Below are positions 6,892 to 10,139 of a DNA stretch of 10,139 nucleotides, piece by piece. A model generated the notes under the pieces. The model was not told the origin of the DNA. It did not search any database and saw only the letters and a list, made by a program, of their open reading frames with translations. Every line of letters begins with the position of its first letter. The first letter of the stretch is position 1. Made by a program: the position numbers and the translations under genes. The stretch covers positions 1 through 10,139 of the forward strand of contig MU266881.1 of NCBI GenBank assembly GCA_021014945.1, read 5' to 3'. Source of the stretch: Leucogyrophana mollusca. Taxonomy: Eukaryota > Basidiomycota > Agaricomycetes > Boletales.

Positions 6892-7540
6892 ATGGCCGAC
6901 CTCACCGTACTCGTCTCGCCGACGCCGCTCTACCCGCGGCCCAACTCTCTCAACTTCAACTTTGCCCGTCGCAGCCAAACGGATCTGACTACTCGGCGCC
7001 CGGTGATGGTGACCCTCCAAACGCCGGACCCTGCGCCGTCCTCACCACCTGAGAAGCAACCGATTGACGACGCTTTACTGTCACCACCGCGAAACACCTT
7101 CAAGGCCTCCAGGTCTCCTCCAAAGCGCCCAGCCTCTGCGCCCCCCACTCAGCCTTCCTTTGCAATAGAGCCCCAGCGCGTCCCTGCGAGCGGCCCACCG
7201 AGGAGCACCTTCCAGCGCAGAGTCGTATCCTCCTTCACAAGCAACACACCCCACAACGAACTAATCCGCCCGCCCCCACCCCTCTGTAAGTCCCTCCCCA
7301 TCCCCCAACCCAGCCTACTTCCTAAATTCACACCCAGTTCGCCCGACGACGTTCTGGCGAAAAACTAAGAGGTCGGGCGTAACAGGCCCTTCGTACTCTC
7401 CCTCCTCCCACCTCATCCGCAGATCCACCTTCATCGCTGCCGGCCTCGACCTCGAAAGGCCAGATGCCGACCTCTCGGCCCTCTGCGTTGAGTCGCGCGT
7501 CGCGTTTCTCGTGCTAGGCCCAGACCACAGCGTGCAGTAG
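6892..7540 (+). CDS. Small Ser/Pro-rich protein of unknown function, two exons (intact copy)
   Basis: Exon 1 is 6892-7285 and exon 2 is 7338-7540, separated by a 52-nt intron (GTAAGT donor, CTAAAT branch, ACCCAG acceptor) that splits a Phe codon after its first base. Without splicing the frame stops at 7366-7368. The start is ATG 6892 (context TACAATGG), since the upstream in-frame codon at 6877 is only a GTG. The 198-residue product has no signal peptide or membrane helix. Residues 1-30 carry Met-Ala-Asp-Leu-Thr-Val and Asn-Phe-Asn-Phe-Ala-Arg-Arg; residues 45-130 are Pro/Ser/Arg-rich and probably disordered. Exon 2 is more ordered and starts Arg-Pro-Thr-Thr-Phe-Trp-Arg-Lys-Thr-Lys, then Leu-Ile-Arg-Arg-Ser-Thr-Phe and Ala-Asp-Leu-Ser-Ala-Leu-Cys. 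I do not recognise a named family. The homologue at 5291-5701 is broken. A relic of the membrane-protein gene begins about 40 bp downstream. Confidence 0.75.
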
Positions 7541-7576
7541 TCGTTGCGGCCCTTGCGCAGTCGTCTGCCACAGCGC

Positions 7577-8021
7577 CCATGTGTGCCCTCAATTTGGCGC
7601 CCTCCCCCTAGCGAACCCTGCGACCTCAACTATGCACGACAGGCTACGCCTTTTAGCTCTTCCTCGTAGCGTTGCGCGCGTCCCCCTCTACAGTCCCCAC
7701 CACGTCACCCACCCCCAACCTCAGCGCTCTCCCAATACCATCACCACTCCCGGCGCTCCCCAAATGCCAGCATCAGTGCAGGCCTCCCAGTCTCGGTGGG
7801 CGTATACATACTACACAGCTTCGGGCGTGGGAAGCTGGGATGTAATGGCGTTGTGTTGGGGTGCTGGGCTGCACAGGCCAGGTGCAAGGTACGGTATGTG
7901 CGGTGGAGGCGTAGGCGTCATGTTCGTGCGAGACGTGGTATCGCTGAAGGGTGGATCATAGTACGGGTCCCTTGTGCACGGGCCAGCGTATGTCCTCCCT
8001 GAAGACGACGATGTCAATTAG
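7577..8021 (+). pseudogene. Truncated, decayed copy of the membrane-protein gene
   Basis: Blocks matching the N-terminal third of the 824-residue protein occur in the same order on +. At 7622-7651, Asp-Leu-Asn-Tyr-Ala-Arg-Gln-Ala-Thr-Pro matches Asp-Ile-Asn-Tyr-Ala-Arg-Gln-Ala-Ile-Pro. At about 7690-7765 there is a Pro/Ser/Thr-rich stretch. At about 7845-7905 there is a membrane-helix remnant (Val-Val-Leu-Gly-Cys-Trp-Ala-Ala) followed by an Arg cluster. At 7935-8018, Val-Val-Ser-Leu then Tyr-Gly-Ser-Leu-Val-His-Gly-Pro-Ala-Tyr-Val matches Val-Val-Ser-Leu and Tyr-Gly-Ser-Leu-Glu-His-Gly-Pro-Ala-Tyr-Val. A TAG (7959-7961) falls between the last two blocks where the intact protein has Arg, and another TAG closes the frame at 8019-8021. 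The blocks lie in different frames, and I see no match to the remaining 600 or so residues. It is therefore a pseudogene. Confidence 0.75.
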
Positions 8022-8930
8022 AAATAAGATAAGATGCGGGAAAGTCTGGAGCTCACGCAGGGGCTCGACCGTTTGGGGGGGACACTGGCGGGGGGAGACC
8101 ACGTGCGGGAGTAAGACCGCTTGCAGGAAGGGGGGACGCGTGCAAAACGAGGAATTCCCGCAAGACGGGGATCATACGCATGACGAGGAACGAGCGTGCG
8201 GGGCGTCCCACCCTGTCCGCAATGCGGCGTCTGGGGAGCGGCGAGAAGCAGGGGAGCGACGCCCGAGGCGCTTGTACAGCGAGGCCTGGGCGCGGATCGC
8301 CGCCGTGGGCCACAGCGACGCTGGGAGGCACGGAAGGCTGCGGACAACTCGTCGTGCGCGCCGTTCAAGGCCAGCATTGTAAAAGGGTGGGTACTGTAAC
8401 TACGCCCCATGATCTTGTGTAGGAAATGTTGACTGGCAACGCATGCCGTAGCGGCGCCAGGCCCGCCAGAGAGAATCGCCCAGGGGGCGGAGATGGCTTG
8501 CAATACCAAAATGCTCGTCCAGCGGGTGCGGGCCAGTCGGGTGCTATGCTTAGCCTCCCGTTCAATGTGTATCGACGTAAGGACGCGAAGGCGACGATAA
8601 TACCGCGAACACATAAATAAGTACTTGAAAGACATAGACGCAACGCATTTAGTCTAGTCCTCGTTTCTCAACTCTGCCCCTCGGCTGACCTCCAACCCCC
8701 AGAACAACGTGCGCGCGAACTATCTCCCCGACTGATGACAACAGTCCCGGATATCGGTTCTCTAAGCTGATTGTACGCACGTCTGCCCGAGGCTTAATCG
8801 CAGATGAGCCGAGGACGCGAAAGTTGATCAGAATGAACGGCAGCGCGGACGTCACGCTACTATATCCGAGAATAAGATCAGATATGTACATACACCACCG
8901 CGAAGAACAGACAAGCGGGGTCCGACTCGC
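8022..8930. other. GC-rich spacer with no supported gene
   Basis: About 900 bp between the end of the membrane-protein relic and the 3' end of the right-edge gene. The longest frame is on minus (8018-8635, 205 codons, ATG start), but its product is a biased Arg/Ser/Pro/Ala mixture without a recognisable motif, and several other frames are equally open, as expected in GC-rich DNA. I see no continuation of the membrane-protein homology. The last 250 bp should contain the 3' UTR of the minus-strand gene at right. A CACGTG E-box word occurs at 8100-8105 without clear meaning. Confidence 0.4.
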
Positions 8931-10101
8931 CTACCGCCCCCGCAAGTACCTCCGCCGTCTGAAGTACTCCCCGAAACAAATGGCGTCCAAGCACCCCGTG
9001 TCTACGTATTCCGACTCGGAATCGCTATCCTGTGACTCTGAATCCGAGTGTGGGTTGCTCCGGACACCGCCGCGCTGCGCTCGCGCACGAAAGCGTCGGC
9101 CTTTTCTGCCCCGAGGAGGCGCGGCGAACAGTCGCTATGGGAGCTCACGGTTAAATCAAACCGGGTCGACGGTGATGGGGTGCATACTTCATCAAGTTTT
9201 CCGAACGCTACGTTAGCCTTGCCCTTGTTTCTTGATGGCCGTGTTCGGGTATGGGAAGCTTGTGTATTTTCTGGTGTGTCTGCATCTCTTTCTGGACGTG
9301 CTTGTTGATTGGCCGGCAACTAGGTAGCATGAGTAGATATAAAATGAATGTTAACGTTCTTTCTGAAACTTACCTCTGGAGGGGCGGGAGCAATATTGGC
9401 GCGCTCGTGAAGGGGTAGAGGTAAATGAGGGGGGCCGTCCGGGAGGTCCACCGGAACGCGAGATTTGCGATGCCGGATATCCCGCCAGCGTTCACGGATG
9501 TTGCGTGACCAGTTGCGGCCAGACACGACGGGCTGAACGGTCGATGTTCCTTGCTTAGGGGTAGGATCCCGTTGAGGTTCGGTCTGTCGCTCAAAATGCA
9601 CAAGAATGAGAGGATACCGCGCAAAAGAGCCCGACGAACACTTACGAGGCGCGGACATATCGACTCGGTGTCCCAGTCGTCGAAACTCAGCTGTCTTGTC
9701 TGCGGGCGCTGGGTGGCGGGCTGTTGTTGCACAACGGCGGGGAGCTGGATATAATGCGGGACATCAGTTTCGAGATTAGGGTACGGGGGAAAACTCGATA
9801 ATTATTAGCAGGGGTTAATTAGCAGGGGTTAATAACTGTTATTAACTGTGAATAATAGAGGGGTCGGATGAGGGGATGTAAAGAAATGTTAATATTATCT
9901 CCTGGCCCCCAGACTTACACGACGCCCTTCCGCGAGATGCCCCAAGCCACATTGGACCGAAAAAACATCTTTTCATCAATATACGATAATTCGACGTATC
10001 TTACTCCTTCCCAGTGTATCGCCAAGAAAATATATTCCGTCAAGCCTAACTCAATGCCAGAAGAGTGCACGATGTCAGTCTTCACGAGGTTTAATACACC
10101 T
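8931..10101 (-). CDS. Last five exons of a multi-exon gene running off the right edge; product unknown
   Basis: Exons in transcript order are about 10101-9919, 9793-9646, 9583-9374 (or from 9589), 9319-9188 and 9134-8931, with a TAG stop at 8931-8933. Introns are 125, 62 (or 56), 54 and 53 nt, with donors GTAAGT, GTAAGT, GTAAGT and GTATGC. All phases agree: the first junction splits a Val codon 2/1 and the rest fall between codons. The 10101 start is uncertain; there is no in-frame ATG and a TGA lies at 10113-10115, so earlier exons are outside the window. About 290 residues are visible. The first exon looks folded (Leu-Gly-Leu-Thr-Glu-Tyr-Ile-Phe-Leu-Ala-Ile-His-Trp). The middle is Gln/Pro/Arg-rich with Ser-Phe-Asp-Asp-Trp-Asp. 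The last exon has an acidic Ser cluster (Ser-Asp-Ser-Glu-Ser-Gln-Asp-Ser-Asp-Ser-Glu, CK2-like) and a basic end (Phe-Arg-Arg-Arg-Arg-Tyr). No family is recognised. Confidence 0.72.
9805..9832. repeat. Perfect 14-bp tandem duplication over an intron branch site
   Basis: TTAGCAGGGGTTAA occurs twice with no gap (9805-9818, 9819-9832). It lies in the 125-nt intron of the minus-strand gene. Read on minus, each unit carries CTGCTAA, so the likely branch-point sequence has been doubled just upstream of the TCGAG acceptor. Confidence 0.8.
9829..9845. repeat. 17-bp palindrome in the same intron
   Basis: TTAATAAC, one T, then GTTATTAA form a perfect inverted repeat with 8-bp arms. It overlaps the end of the 14-bp tandem duplication. 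It may be a small insertion footprint or a simple AT-rich palindrome; no terminal repeats of a known element are seen. Confidence 0.7.
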
Positions 10102-10139
10102 CTTCGAAATCGTCAGCAAGTCAGTACCCTTGTAAATAT

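Noticed and set aside
8018..8635. 205-codon minus frame
   Set aside because: It has an ATG, but biased composition, no motif, no splice or promoter support, and equally open frames on the other strand.
8824..9216. 130-codon + frame
   Set aside because: Lies opposite the last exon of the minus-strand multi-exon gene, whose phases and splice sites are consistent.
1..10139. CRISPR arrays, tRNA/rRNA genes, transposase genes or viral genes
   Set aside because: I found no spaced identical repeats, cloverleaf sequence, transposase motif or viral protein on either strand.

Overview
The window looks like nuclear DNA of a filamentous basidiomycete, most likely an Agaricomycete. The reading frames are GC-rich and cut by very short introns (about 50-70 nt, one of 125 nt) with GTAAGT/GTATGC/GTGAGT donors and CTRAY-type branch sites. 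Genes stand alone with their own promoters, there are no bacterial signals, and I recognise no conserved enzyme domain. All genes here are lineage-type proteins that I cannot name, so gene symbols are left empty.

Layout, left to right. 1-1003: no confident gene, but probable 3' exons or a decayed gene on + at about 593-1003. 1100-1386: a direct repeat and a good TATA box. 1444-2342 (+): a three-exon gene for a secreted, intrinsically disordered protein built from about 30 Gly-Lys-Gly-Tyr-Asp-Asp type hexapeptides, with two dibasic Kex2-like sites. 2343-2703: convergent intergenic spacer. 2704-5178 (-): a large single-exon gene for an 824-residue single-pass membrane protein with a Ser/Pro-rich outer part and a long disordered cytoplasmic tail. 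5291-5701 (-): a broken relic of a small gene starting Met-Ala-Asp-Phe. 5702-6891: spacer with scrambled ORF remnants and two TTACGTAA sites. 6892-7540 (+): an intact two-exon homologue of the broken gene, starting Met-Ala-Asp-Leu. 7577-8021 (+): a broken, truncated relic of the 824-residue membrane protein gene. 8022-8930: nothing I can support. 8931-10101 (-): the last five exons of a multi-exon gene that runs off the right edge.

The main discovery is in 2704-8021. A two-gene unit (small Met-Ala-Asp gene followed, same strand, by the membrane-protein gene) is present twice, head to head. The left copy has kept the membrane-protein gene and lost the small gene; the right copy has kept the small gene and lost the membrane-protein gene. 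This is an inverted segmental duplication with reciprocal pseudogenisation, so exactly one intact copy of each gene survives and the ancestral co-oriented pair has become a divergent pair. The evidence is matching peptide blocks in the same order and orientation, and an exon-intron boundary kept between the intact and broken small genes. These alignments were made by eye and need a computed check.
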